DNA of 64,000 bases, taken from contig OZ252020.1 of NCBI GenBank assembly GCA_965247505.1, positions 4,278,001 to 4,342,000 on the forward strand, written 5' to 3'. This document shows, in pieces, positions 25,046-34,088 of this stretch (positions are counted from its first letter, which is position 1; each line of letters begins with the position of its first letter). The position numbers and the translations under genes were made by a program. The DNA comes from CAIYRG01 sp965247505. Lineage in GTDB: Bacteria > Pseudomonadota > Alphaproteobacteria > Micropepsales > Micropepsaceae. The notes beneath the pieces were generated by a model, which did no database searches, was not told the DNA's origin, and worked only from the letters and a program-made list of their open reading frames with translations.

Positions 25046-26032
25046 CTACTGAGCGTGCGCGCGATCGGCAGCCCGCGCCGCTCTCAGCCGGCCGAAGTCA
25101 TCGCCGGCATGGTAGGAAGAGCGCGTCAGCGGACTCGCCGAAACCATGTGAAAGCCCTTCGCACGCGCAATCCCTTCCAGTGCTTTGAATTCGTCTGGAG
25201 TCCAGAAACGATCTACCGCGGCATGTTTGCGTGTCGGCTGCAAATATTGCCCGATTGTGAGGAAGTCCACGTCTGCAGCACGCAAATCGTCCATAACTTG
25301 CATGACTTCTTCTCGAGTCTCGCCAAGTCCAACCATCAGTCCGGATTTGGTGAAAGACTGCGGATCGATTTCCTTCACGCGCTGTAAGAGCCTAAGCGAG
25401 GCAAAATATCGTGCCCCTGGGCGTATCGTTAAGTAAAGCCGCGGAATGGTCTCAAGGTTATGATTGAAGACGTCAGGTGGCGCCGCCATCAGTTTTTCTA
25501 CAGCGCCTTCCTTGCGCAGAAAGTCGGGCGTAAGGATTTCAATAGTTGTCTGCGGACTTAACTGACGAATTGCCCTGATCGTTTCGGCAAAATGCTCCGC
25601 CCCACCATCTGGAAGATCGTCTCGATCGACCGAGGTAATGACGACATGCGCAAGCTTGAGCTTTTCGACCGCCTGCGCAACCCGCCTGGGCTCGTCCATG
25701 TCTAGTGCGCCCGGAACACCGGTTCGCACATTGCAAAACGCGCAAGCGCGCGTGCATGTGTCGCCAAGAATCATGAACGTGGCGTGCGCTTTGGTCCAGC
25801 ACTCGCCAATATTGGGACAGCCGGCTTCTTCGCAAACGGTTACCAAACCATGCTCGCGAATAATCCTACGTGTTTCAGCATATTCGCGGCTCACCGGTGC
25901 CTTAACGCGAATCCAATCGGGCTTGCGAAGCAATGGCGTATCGGCGCGGTGCGCTTTTTCCGGGTGACGAACAGCGCGCTCGCCCGCGGAAGCGTGCGTG
26001 TTGTGTGTCCCTTGCTCGTGAATGACAGTCAT
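25046..26032 (-). CDS. lipA: Lipoyl synthase
   Basis: 328 residues of a radical SAM enzyme. The auxiliary cluster motif is CEEAGCPNIGECW and the radical SAM motif is CTRACAFCNV, with RSSYHAGDDF near the C-terminus, where the serine ligand of the auxiliary cluster is expected. It inserts two sulfurs into octanoyl groups on lipoyl domains of 2-oxoacid dehydrogenases. It is the first gene of a unit with the START-domain protein. Confidence 0.97.
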   Translation of the reverse strand: MTVIHEQGTHNTHASAGERAVRHPEKAHRADTPLLRKPDWIRVKAPVSREYAETRRIIREHGLVTVCEEAGCPNIGECWTKAHATFMILGDTCTRACAFCNVRTGVPGALDMDEPRRVAQAVEKLKLAHVVITSVDRDDLPDGGAEHFAETIRAIRQLSPQTTIEILTPDFLRKEGAVEKLMAAPPDVFNHNLETIPRLYLTIRPGARYFASLRLLQRVKEIDPQSFTKSGLMVGLGETREEVMQVMDDLRAADVDFLTIGQYLQPTRKHAAVDRFWTPDEFKALEGIARAKGFHMVSASPLTRSSYHAGDDFGRLRAARAADRAHAQ

Positions 26033-26042
26033 TTTTTATTGC

Positions 26043-27842
26043 TTATTGAACCGGCTGCGAGGACGCAAATTGATCCGCAGAGGCCAGCGCTATGGCCATT
26101 ACGAAATCAGCCTCGGCTTTATCCATATCGCCCATTTCGCGATAGATCTCGCCGCGTCCGCGATAGGCGTTGGCGTCGTTCGGTTCAAGTTCAATCGCGG
26201 TGCTAAAATCTGCAAGAGCCTGCAAGTTTTCGCCCTTGCGCCGATAAATATTCCCGCGATCGACATAGGCTTCTGCATAGCCTGAATTCAATCCAAGGGC
26301 CGCATCCGCGTCCGCCAATGCCATTTCCAAATCACCGATTTCGCTATAGGCCAAGCCGCGTTCGCGATAAGCCGCCGGATGCTCCGGTCGAATGGAAATT
26401 TCCGCGTCGAACTCCGAGATAGCCTCAGAATAGTCGTCCATGCGGGTAAATACGAGGCCGCGAATACCATGCGCGCGCGGTACCGCCTTATCGATCGAAA
26501 GCGCCGTGTCGCAATCCGAAAGCGCGCCGAGATTGTTGTCCATGTCGTAATACGCAATGCAACGATTGACATAGCTGTCCGCTGAATATGAACTAATGCG
26601 AATGAGCTCGGTGAGGTCCTCAATAGCCTCTTCGTGTAGACCCTGACGGCGATAGATCAGAGAGCGATTGTAAAACGCGTTTTTCTCGAGCGGATCAAGT
26701 GCGAGCGCCGTCGCATAGCTAATCAGCGCAAGTTCTTCTTCCCCTGCCCGCGCCTGTGCAATGCCCATATTTACGTAGGTCCCGGCATAATCTGGACTGA
26801 TCCGAAGTGCTTCCTCGAAATCCGCGATCGCCCCCGGAATGTCTCCGGTTTCCATGCGGGCAACCCCACGTCCGAAATGGGTGTCAACGCGTGGCTTGCC
26901 ATCTACCGCAATTGCAAAAGACTCGAGCGCCCTTCCAAATTCTCCTCGCTCGTTTAGAACAAGGCCAAGGCCTTCTTGTGCAAGTGTGGACCCAGGGTCG
27001 AGACCAACCGCTATGGAAAAATCTTCTTCGGCCTCACCAATGTTGCCAAGCTTGAGATGCGCAAATCCACGGCCGATATAACTCCCAGGCTCGCTAATAT
27101 CGAAAGTTAACGCCGCGTCGAAATCGCCAATGGCTCTATCGCGTTGGCCTACTCCCAAAAAAGCATATCCCCGCAACATGTAACCTGAAGAAAATCCCCC
27201 GCTCAGCTGTAGCGCCCGATCGAAATCGAAAATTGAATCTTCGTAATTACGCTCCGTAAGCCGCACATAGCCGCGCGCCCAATAGGCAAGCACCGATTGC
27301 GGCGCGACCCGAACGACCACATCGAAGTCCTCCTCCGCAGCGGCTAGGCGCTCCACGCGGAAATAGAGCCAACCACGTCCAAAACGGCCCCAGTAGGATT
27401 CACTGTCCAACGCTACGGCGGCATTCAAATCGCGCCCTGCGGCCTCATATTGGTCTAGGCATAAATAGGCGAGTCCTCGTTTGGCCAACGCTTCATCGTC
27501 GTCAGGCGTCAATTCCAGAACCATATCCAGTTCCATGATCGCTGCTTGACACGCTCCGGAATCCAGAAGGATCGACCCGCGCATTAACCGAAGCTCGGCC
27601 TCATAATCCGGCGAAAGGGAACTTGCTCGTAACGCGCGATTAACCAAATCAAGTGTGCGCGCGTCACCAAGCATTTCCGACACGGCGCCGCCTGGATCCA
27701 ATTCATTAGGGGGCGCAAGAAGTGACGGCGCCGCAAACTCCGTTACGGCATGCGCCGTTGGAGCGGCAAATAGGACCGCTGCGCTAAGCAAAAAGATGTG
27801 GACCCAGCCAAGGCCGCGTCCACCCTGGAATCTCGTCTTCAT
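26043..27842 (-). CDS. Exported tetratricopeptide-repeat protein
   Basis: 599 residues. A signal peptide (MKTRFQGGRG start, hydrophobic stretch to about residue 32, APTAHA) is followed by roughly fourteen to sixteen TPR units covering residues 55 to 590. Repeats keep the A-x3-Y/F-G-x-A-Y pattern: GDIPGAIADFEEALRISPDYAGTYVNMG, GDLEMALADADAALGLNSGY and similar. It is likely a periplasmic or outer-membrane-associated scaffold. No catalytic domain is visible and its partners are unknown. The stop lies 10 bases before the lipA start on the same strand, so it may lead the same operon. Confidence 0.88.
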   Translation of the reverse strand: MKTRFQGGRGLGWVHIFLLSAAVLFAAPTAHAVTEFAAPSLLAPPNELDPGGAVSEMLGDARTLDLVNRALRASSLSPDYEAELRLMRGSILLDSGACQAAIMELDMVLELTPDDDEALAKRGLAYLCLDQYEAAGRDLNAAVALDSESYWGRFGRGWLYFRVERLAAAEEDFDVVVRVAPQSVLAYWARGYVRLTERNYEDSIFDFDRALQLSGGFSSGYMLRGYAFLGVGQRDRAIGDFDAALTFDISEPGSYIGRGFAHLKLGNIGEAEEDFSIAVGLDPGSTLAQEGLGLVLNERGEFGRALESFAIAVDGKPRVDTHFGRGVARMETGDIPGAIADFEEALRISPDYAGTYVNMGIAQARAGEEELALISYATALALDPLEKNAFYNRSLIYRRQGLHEEAIEDLTELIRISSYSADSYVNRCIAYYDMDNNLGALSDCDTALSIDKAVPRAHGIRGLVFTRMDDYSEAISEFDAEISIRPEHPAAYRERGLAYSEIGDLEMALADADAALGLNSGYAEAYVDRGNIYRRKGENLQALADFSTAIELEPNDANAYRGRGEIYREMGDMDKAEADFVMAIALASADQFASSQPVQ

Positions 27843-28238
27843 GAGCGTAGTTCTACAGGCTTAGAACAATAAAATCACCAGGCATAAGTGCCTAATTTCA
27901 TTACTTGTTGTCGGGTCCCTGCGGCGAAATTAAGGCTAAAGCCGCGTTCGCCCTCAATGACGAGCCCATACGGCAATCTGGTTTGGCTCTCGCCGTTTCG
28001 CTCATTGCGGCTCACATGTCTTCGCGCAAAACATGGCAATTCGGATCACGCGTCTGAGCTACAATTAATTTTTTGGGAAGGGCCGGAAGACGCAGAGCGT
28101 ATATTTTTCTCTATTTTGACGCCTACACGCGCACTATCGTAATTGCAGGTGATCGCCCAAAGTACTTTTATCGCAACAGCTTTTCGAGGGCCTTGCCTCC
28201 CATTGGTCCTGCGCTAGGCTTAGTTGGTCAAGAGATGC
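27843..28238. other. Intergenic region, no supportable gene
   Basis: This 396-base stretch between divergent genes holds only short unrecognised frames, interrupted by stops. It is relatively AT-rich around 28063-28125, so promoters for the TPR gene and the acyl ligase gene probably lie here, but I cannot define them. Confidence 0.5.
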
Positions 28239-29804
28239 ATGAAAAAGATGTCGTATAATCCCGCGCGTGCCAGGCGTACCTTAATTTCCGCCCTTTTGGA
28301 CGCGCGCAGAACTTTCGGCGGAACGCGCACAATTCTAACCGATGGCGACGAACGGACTTTTGCCTATGACGCTCTTGTTCGTGGCGCCTATGCGCTTGGA
28401 CACGCACTCGTTCGCCGGTCGGCTAAACAAGAGGCGATTGGTGTTTTGCTTCCTACGGGTGTTGGATCCGTTCTGAGCGTTTTTGCGATCTCGGCCTTCG
28501 GCCGTGTACCCGCAATGCTGAACTTTACCGCAGGTCGGCATGCGATAGAGGCGGCGTTGAAAGTCGCCTCCGTCAAACGCGTCGTCACCGCGCACAAATT
28601 CATTGAATTGGGAAAATTCGAAGAGCTTGAAGACTGGTTGGGTGAGCGTTGCGAGCTGATTTATCTTGAGGACGTACGAGAAAATCTTACTGTATTCGAT
28701 AAGCTTCACGCAATTATTGGGCCTCTTGCCCCTTGGCTGTTTCGAGGCGGAGCGAAGCCCGATTCCCCGGCAGTTTATCTTTTTACATCTGGAACCGAAG
28801 GTGAACCAAAAGGGGTCGCGCTAAGCCATGCCAATATTCTAGCCAATGTAGAACAAATACGAGCGCATCTAACGTTTTCGACAACGGACATCATGTTCAA
28901 TCCGTTGCCGACATTTCATTCCTTCGGCCTTACGGCTGGTGCGCTCATGCCGCTTTTCCTTGGTATGAACGTCATACTGCATCCTACCCCACGCCAACCA
29001 CATGAAATAGTTCGACGGATCCGCGAAAAAGCAGCGACGATCATTCTCTCGACGGATACGTTTTTCTCGCAATATGCAAGGTCGTGCAGCGCGGGCGATC
29101 TTTCCGGTCTGCGATTGGCCGTGTTCGGCGCCGAACGTCTGCGGGACGAGACCCGCACATTTGTTCGTCAAAAACATGGAATTGAATTGCTGGAGGGCTA
29201 CGGGGTTACCGAGGCCGCACCGGTGATTTCGTCAAACCAACCGGAAGCCAACCGCCCGGGAACGGTAGGACGCCTCGTTCCCGAGATCGAGGCACGCATT
29301 GATCCCGTAGAAGGAATAGAGGGTGGCGGAAGGCTTTTCGTACGTGGTCCGAACGTGATGCTTGGATATCTGAAGCCAGAAGAACCGGGCAAGATCGAGC
29401 CGCCGGAAGGCGGATGGCACGATACAGGCGACATCGTCTATTTGGACGAAGACGGCTATCTTTCTATTCGCGGGCGCCTCAAACGGTTTGCAAAAATTGG
29501 CGGTGAATCCGTTTCACTCACCGTCGTCGAGAACTGCGCTTCGACGCTTTGGCCTGACGATTTGCACGCCGCAATCTTGCTTCCAGATGCCCGCAAGGGA
29601 GAACAGATCGTCCTAGTAACCACCTGCGCCGAAGCAAATCGCTCAGATTTCATTCATTGGGTGCAAAATCATGGCGTTGCGGAACTTGCCGTACCGAGGA
29701 ACTTCCTACACGTCGAGGATATACCCGTTCTTGGAACCGGGAAAACGGATTATCCCGGTGTGACGCAGATTTACATCGACCATAAGAGCCGCACGGAGGG
29801 ATAG
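28239..29804 (+). CDS. AMP-forming acyl-CoA/acyl-ACP ligase
   Basis: 521 residues from the ATG at 28239, which follows AAGAGA; other in-frame starts are 28224 and 28248. It is an ANL-superfamily adenylating enzyme: the P-loop-like motif YLFTSGTEGEPKGVALSH, EGYGVTEAAPVIS, and GWHDTGDIVYLDEDGYLSIRGRLKRFAKIGGESVS, with the C-terminal lysine in the GTGKTDYPG region. It most resembles the acyl-ACP synthetase half of Aas, here without the acyltransferase half. A role activating fatty acids for phospholipid repair is inferred. The 3' end is 24 bases from the convergent molybdenum enzyme gene. Confidence 0.85.
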   Translation: MKKMSYNPARARRTLISALLDARRTFGGTRTILTDGDERTFAYDALVRGAYALGHALVRRSAKQEAIGVLLPTGVGSVLSVFAISAFGRVPAMLNFTAGRHAIEAALKVASVKRVVTAHKFIELGKFEELEDWLGERCELIYLEDVRENLTVFDKLHAIIGPLAPWLFRGGAKPDSPAVYLFTSGTEGEPKGVALSHANILANVEQIRAHLTFSTTDIMFNPLPTFHSFGLTAGALMPLFLGMNVILHPTPRQPHEIVRRIREKAATIILSTDTFFSQYARSCSAGDLSGLRLAVFGAERLRDETRTFVRQKHGIELLEGYGVTEAAPVISSNQPEANRPGTVGRLVPEIEARIDPVEGIEGGGRLFVRGPNVMLGYLKPEEPGKIEPPEGGWHDTGDIVYLDEDGYLSIRGRLKRFAKIGGESVSLTVVENCASTLWPDDLHAAILLPDARKGEQIVLVTTCAEANRSDFIHWVQNHGVAELAVPRNFLHVEDIPVLGTGKTDYPGVTQIYIDHKSRTEG

Positions 29805-29828
29805 AGAAATCGCGATGTCGACGCGCGA

Positions 29829-32144
29829 CTAATTTGCCGCCGAGCTACCCGCACGGTATGCGCGCCAAACCTTTTCCGGCGTTGCCGGCATATCAATGTG
29901 CGCAATACCGAGCGCATCGCATAAGGCGCCCACAATTGCTGGAAGCGCTCCAACGGTCCCCGCCTCACCCGCCCCCTTGGAACCAAGCGCGTTAGTCGTA
30001 CAAAGCACTTCATTGTAGCGAAGCGTTATGTTTGGCACGTCCGTGGCGCGGGGCATGGCATAGTCAAGAAAGCTTGCGGTGAGAAGCTGGCCGGAGCCCG
30101 TCTCATAGACGATGTTCTCCATAAGCGCTTGACCCAATCCTTGCACAACGCCGCCATGGACCTGACCCTCGACAATAAGTGGGTTAACGACACGCCCCAT
30201 ATCATCGACAATGACGTAGCGAACGATCTCGACCGTGCCCGTCTCGGGATCAAGTTCCAACTCGCAAATATGACAGCCATTTGGAAATGTCGGTTTGCCT
30301 TCAAAACCACCCTCGCTGTCGAGGCCATCTTCAAAACCGGGTATCTTTTCCTTTTTCAGCGTGGCTGCTAGTTCGCCTAAACCAATCGAGCGGTCTGTCC
30401 CGGCAACGCGGAACAGGCCAAATTCGTCTTCCTTCACAAATTCAACTTCGCTACCGCCGGCTTGTAATACATGCGCAGTGGCAAGTTTACCCTTGCGGAT
30501 AATCTCATCGGATGCCGCCAGGATTGCGTTGCCGGCTGTCTGCAGAGAGCGTGAACCCACGCTGCCACGTCCTTCGACGCCATAATCCGTATCGCCGGCC
30601 AAAATATCTATTTGGTTGTACGGCACGCCCAATTGTTCGTAGACGAGTTGGGCGAATGCAGTTTCATGACCTTGCCCATTTGATTGCGTGCCTAAATATA
30701 CTTTTACGCCGCCATTTTCCGTAAAGTTAACCTTGCATGGTTCCGGGCCGGGTGGTCCGCCGGAGACTTCTACGTAATAGGAAACCCCCTGCCCGCGTTT
30801 TTTTCCCCGCGCTTCGGACTCCTGTCTCCGCGCCTCAAAGCCCGCCCAGTCAGACAATGCCACCGCTTGATCCAGATTTCTGGTGAAGTTACCCGAATCG
30901 ATGGTGAGACCTTTCCAATTCTTGTAGGGAAGTTCTTCGGGCAGAAGCAGATTCCGCCGCCGAATCTCAATGCGGTCGATACCGAATTCGGCTGCGGCCA
31001 AGTCCAGCAACCGATCGATAATGAAACCGGCCTCGGGGCGTCCAGCGCCACGGTAGGCGCTGATGCAAGACGAGTTCGTTATGTAGCCTTTTACATTCAC
31101 GAAAGCCGTCGGGACGCGATAAACCCCGCCAAGGACCCTCATGCCCCCCGTCGTGACGACATTGGGGCCGATCATCGACATATAGGCGCCGATATCGGCA
31201 TCGGTCGTAACTCTTATCGCCAATATCCGACCGGCATCGTCTAGCGCAAGCTCGGCATGGGTCTTGAGATTGCGGCCATGAGTATCGGCAAGAAATGACT
31301 CGGATCTATCGCCCGTCCATTTTACCGGACGGCCCAATTTCTTGGCCGCAATTAGCACAAGCATCTGTTCAACCGTGACAGCGGTTTTTTGTCCAAAGCC
31401 GCCGCCAACATCACCCGAAACCACACGCAAATTTTCGCGAGGCACTTTGAACGCTACGGCAAGACGTTCGCGGTAACCCGCAACACCTTGCGTGCCCGAA
31501 AAAAGAGTGTAGCGGCCTGTTTCGGAATCAAAATCGCCAATAGCCGCGCGCGGCTCCATCGGCGCGGGTACAACGCGATTTTGTACGAGATCAAGAGAGA
31601 CTCTTTTTGCGGAGTTCGCAAATGCTAATGCGGTTGCCTCTTCGTCGCCGTCTATCCAATCAAGGGCAAGATTGCCGGGCAACTCATCCCAAATTTGTTC
31701 GCCTGTTTTAGCTTCGCCGGAATTGGCTACAGCCGGCAACGCGTCGTAATCGATATCAACCAATTCGGCTGCATCGCGCGCGAGCGCAACGCTGGTGGCA
31801 ATAACCATCGCGATTGCCTCGCCGCAAAAGCGGGCCTTGTCAGCCGGTAGAAGTGCCTTAGGAGTAGCGGTGATATCCGATCCGTCGCGGTTTTTGTTAC
31901 GCGCTAGAATCGGCATGGTGGGGGCGCCAACAATGTCGGCGTGGGTAAATATTTCTATAACGCCCGGAAGCGCTCTAGCTTGCTCGGAATCGATAGCGCC
32001 AAGCTTCGCGTGCGCGTGTGGACTTCGCACAAAGGCCGCATAAAGCTGTTTTTCCATCACCAGATCGTCGGTATATTGGCCACGTCCCGTTACCAGACGC
32101 ACGTCCTCTCTACGCCTCACCGGCTGGCCGACACCGAATTTCAT
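29829..32144 (-). CDS. Xanthine dehydrogenase family molybdopterin-binding subunit (CoxL-like, form II type)
   Basis: 771 residues from the ATG at 32144. An N-terminal aldehyde-oxidase a/b-hammerhead domain is followed by the molybdopterin-binding domain. It has GDVGGGFGQKT, SAYRGAGRPEAGFIIDRLLD and the catalytic glutamate in GSKGAGEAGTVGALPA. The AYRGAGR motif in place of AYRCSFR marks it as a form II CoxL relative, not true CO dehydrogenase. Such subunits normally work with FAD and 2Fe-2S subunits; neither is in the window. The substrate is unknown. It is divergent from moaA, which makes the cofactor. Confidence 0.9.
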   Translation of the reverse strand: MKFGVGQPVRRREDVRLVTGRGQYTDDLVMEKQLYAAFVRSPHAHAKLGAIDSEQARALPGVIEIFTHADIVGAPTMPILARNKNRDGSDITATPKALLPADKARFCGEAIAMVIATSVALARDAAELVDIDYDALPAVANSGEAKTGEQIWDELPGNLALDWIDGDEEATALAFANSAKRVSLDLVQNRVVPAPMEPRAAIGDFDSETGRYTLFSGTQGVAGYRERLAVAFKVPRENLRVVSGDVGGGFGQKTAVTVEQMLVLIAAKKLGRPVKWTGDRSESFLADTHGRNLKTHAELALDDAGRILAIRVTTDADIGAYMSMIGPNVVTTGGMRVLGGVYRVPTAFVNVKGYITNSSCISAYRGAGRPEAGFIIDRLLDLAAAEFGIDRIEIRRRNLLLPEELPYKNWKGLTIDSGNFTRNLDQAVALSDWAGFEARRQESEARGKKRGQGVSYYVEVSGGPPGPEPCKVNFTENGGVKVYLGTQSNGQGHETAFAQLVYEQLGVPYNQIDILAGDTDYGVEGRGSVGSRSLQTAGNAILAASDEIIRKGKLATAHVLQAGGSEVEFVKEDEFGLFRVAGTDRSIGLGELAATLKKEKIPGFEDGLDSEGGFEGKPTFPNGCHICELELDPETGTVEIVRYVIVDDMGRVVNPLIVEGQVHGGVVQGLGQALMENIVYETGSGQLLTASFLDYAMPRATDVPNITLRYNEVLCTTNALGSKGAGEAGTVGALPAIVGALCDALGIAHIDMPATPEKVWRAYRAGSSAAN

Positions 32145-32283
32145 GATTTGTCCCATCTGCGCTTTTCTCCGAGATACACGCAAATCTCCTATTGTTCCAG
32201 GCGTTAGCGCCGCGCTATGGGTCGGCTCGGTGCCAAATCATCTCCTAGGTGAAACTGGAAGGGGAGTTTGCTAGGTTGTTGCC

Positions 32284-33273
32284 ATGATTGACCCATTTGG
32301 CCGCTCCGTTACCTATTTGCGCGTTTCCGTCACGGACCGTTGCGACTTCCGCTGCACCTATTGCATGCCGGAGCACATGGCCTTTTTGCCCAAGAAGGAT
32401 GTCCTATCGCTGGAGGAACTTGACCGGCTGTGCAGCGCATTTGTGGCTAAGGGCGTGAATAGGCTTCGGATAACGGGAGGTGAACCCTTGGTCCGACGCG
32501 GGGTAATGACGCTTTTTCGTTCCTTATCGCGGCATCTCGGTACGGGAGCGCTTAAAGACTTAACGCTCACCACGAATGGCAGCCAGCTTGCGCGTTTTGC
32601 CGGAGAGCTTGTTGATTGCGGCGTCAAGCGGGTGAACGTGTCGCTTGATACGCTTGATGCCGAAAAATTTCGAACTGTCACCCGCTGGGGTGATCTCCCT
32701 CAAGTCCTGGGCGGGATTGATGCAGCGCAGGAAGCAGGGCTTAAAGTCAAAATTAATGTCGTTGCTTTGCGCGGCATCAACGAAGATGAAATATCGTCAC
32801 TCATGAGTTGGGCGCATGGTCGCGGCTTTGACATTACCCTCATAGAAACCATGCCGATGGGTGACATCGACGGAGATCGCACTGAGAGTTACCTTCCGCT
32901 TTCACTCGTTCGCGCGCGTCTATCGGAAAATTATACGCTGGAACCATCATCTGAGCGAACAGGCGGACCGGCGCGTTATGTGCGCGTGCGCGAGACGGGT
33001 GGCAAACTTGGTTTCATTACACCGCTGACGCATAATTTTTGCGAAAGTTGCAATCGGGTGCGCCTGACCTGCACGGGCATGCTGTATATGTGTCTTGGTC
33101 AGGACGACTCCGCAAATTTGATGGCGCCGCTGCGCGCGTCTTCCGACGATATCGCACTAGAGGCCGCGATCGATGATGCGATCTCGCGCAAGCCGAAGGG
33201 GCATGATTTTATCATCGACCGGCGCCATGACCGGCCTTCTGTTGCTCGGACAATGTCGCTAACCGGCGGATAA
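32284..33273 (+). CDS. moaA: GTP 3',8-cyclase MoaA (molybdenum cofactor biosynthesis)
   Basis: 329 residues of a radical SAM enzyme: the N-terminal cluster motif CDFRCTYCMP, ITGGEPLVR, and the C-terminal cluster motif FCESCNRVRLTCTGMLYMCL with cysteines in the expected Cx2C...C pattern. The C-terminal GG (SLTGG) tail is intact, as required for activity. It converts GTP to the pterin precursor of Moco with MoaC. The gene is divergent from the CoxL-like subunit and followed ten bases later by the NAD kinase gene. Confidence 0.97.
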   Translation: MIDPFGRSVTYLRVSVTDRCDFRCTYCMPEHMAFLPKKDVLSLEELDRLCSAFVAKGVNRLRITGGEPLVRRGVMTLFRSLSRHLGTGALKDLTLTTNGSQLARFAGELVDCGVKRVNVSLDTLDAEKFRTVTRWGDLPQVLGGIDAAQEAGLKVKINVVALRGINEDEISSLMSWAHGRGFDITLIETMPMGDIDGDRTESYLPLSLVRARLSENYTLEPSSERTGGPARYVRVRETGGKLGFITPLTHNFCESCNRVRLTCTGMLYMCLGQDDSANLMAPLRASSDDIALEAAIDDAISRKPKGHDFIIDRRHDRPSVARTMSLTGG

Positions 33274-33283
33274 CTTTCGGAAG

Positions 33284-34045
33284 ATGACTGACAAGATTCA
33301 TTTTACAGCCTCGGAGGTACCTGAGGCGCAAGTGGCGTTGGAGAATCTAACCAAGCGCTACGGCAATGGCTCGCCAGAGGACGCAAGCGTTATTGTCGCG
33401 CTTGGTGGCGACGGTTTTATGCTACAAACTCTTCACAAATTCATCGAGAGCGCCCTGCCGATCTACGGCATGAATTTCGGATCAGTGGGATTCTTAATGA
33501 ACGAGTATCGTGAAGAGGGATTGCGCGAGAGACTTCAAGCGGCGGAACCTGCTCGCATTCACCCTTTGAGGATGACAGCCTATTCGCGCGACGGCGAAAA
33601 AACCGCGATTGCGTTCAACGAAGTATCTTTGCTGCGCCAGACCCGGCAGACCGCGAAGCTACGCATTGTATTGGACGGAAGGGTGCGTCTCGAAGAGTTG
33701 GTTTGCGATGGCATTCTAGTTTCGACGCCTGCGGGAAGTACCGCTTATAATCTATCCGCGCATGGTCCAATTTTACCTATCAACGCACCGTTGCTCGCGA
33801 TGACTCCATTAAGTCCTTTTAGGCCGCGGCGCTGGCGGGGTGCCTTGCTCCCACACGAAGCAAAAATCCGCATGGACATATTAAACAGTAAAAAGCGTTC
33901 GGTAAGCGCCGTTGCTGATGATTTAGAGGTGCGCAATGTCGAACGCGTGGAAATTGCAGAAGACCGCCAAAGTCCGGTGACGATGCTTTACGATGCCGGG
34001 CATAGTCTCGACGAACGTATTCTTACCGAACAGTTCGTGTATTAG
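33284..34045 (+). CDS. nadK: NAD kinase
   Basis: 253 residues of the short bacterial NadK form. The ATP-binding motif is VIVALGGDGFMLQTLH, followed by YGMNFGSVGFLMN, the NE/D motif in IAFNEVSLLRQ, and STPAGSTAYNLSAHGPILP. It phosphorylates NAD to NADP. It starts 10 bases after moaA, so the two are probably co-transcribed, and it converges with the thiO-like gene. Confidence 0.96.
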   Translation: MTDKIHFTASEVPEAQVALENLTKRYGNGSPEDASVIVALGGDGFMLQTLHKFIESALPIYGMNFGSVGFLMNEYREEGLRERLQAAEPARIHPLRMTAYSRDGEKTAIAFNEVSLLRQTRQTAKLRIVLDGRVRLEELVCDGILVSTPAGSTAYNLSAHGPILPINAPLLAMTPLSPFRPRRWRGALLPHEAKIRMDILNSKKRSVSAVADDLEVRNVERVEIAEDRQSPVTMLYDAGHSLDERILTEQFVY

Positions 34046-34088
34046 CGGGAGCTGGAGTCTATCACTCTAGAGTATTGCAACCGCCGCG

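Noticed and set aside
28073..28258. Short frame in the spacer before the acyl ligase (AYIFLYFDAYTRTI)
   Set aside because: No recognisable domain, no start site support, and it overlaps the ligase start; better treated as spacer.
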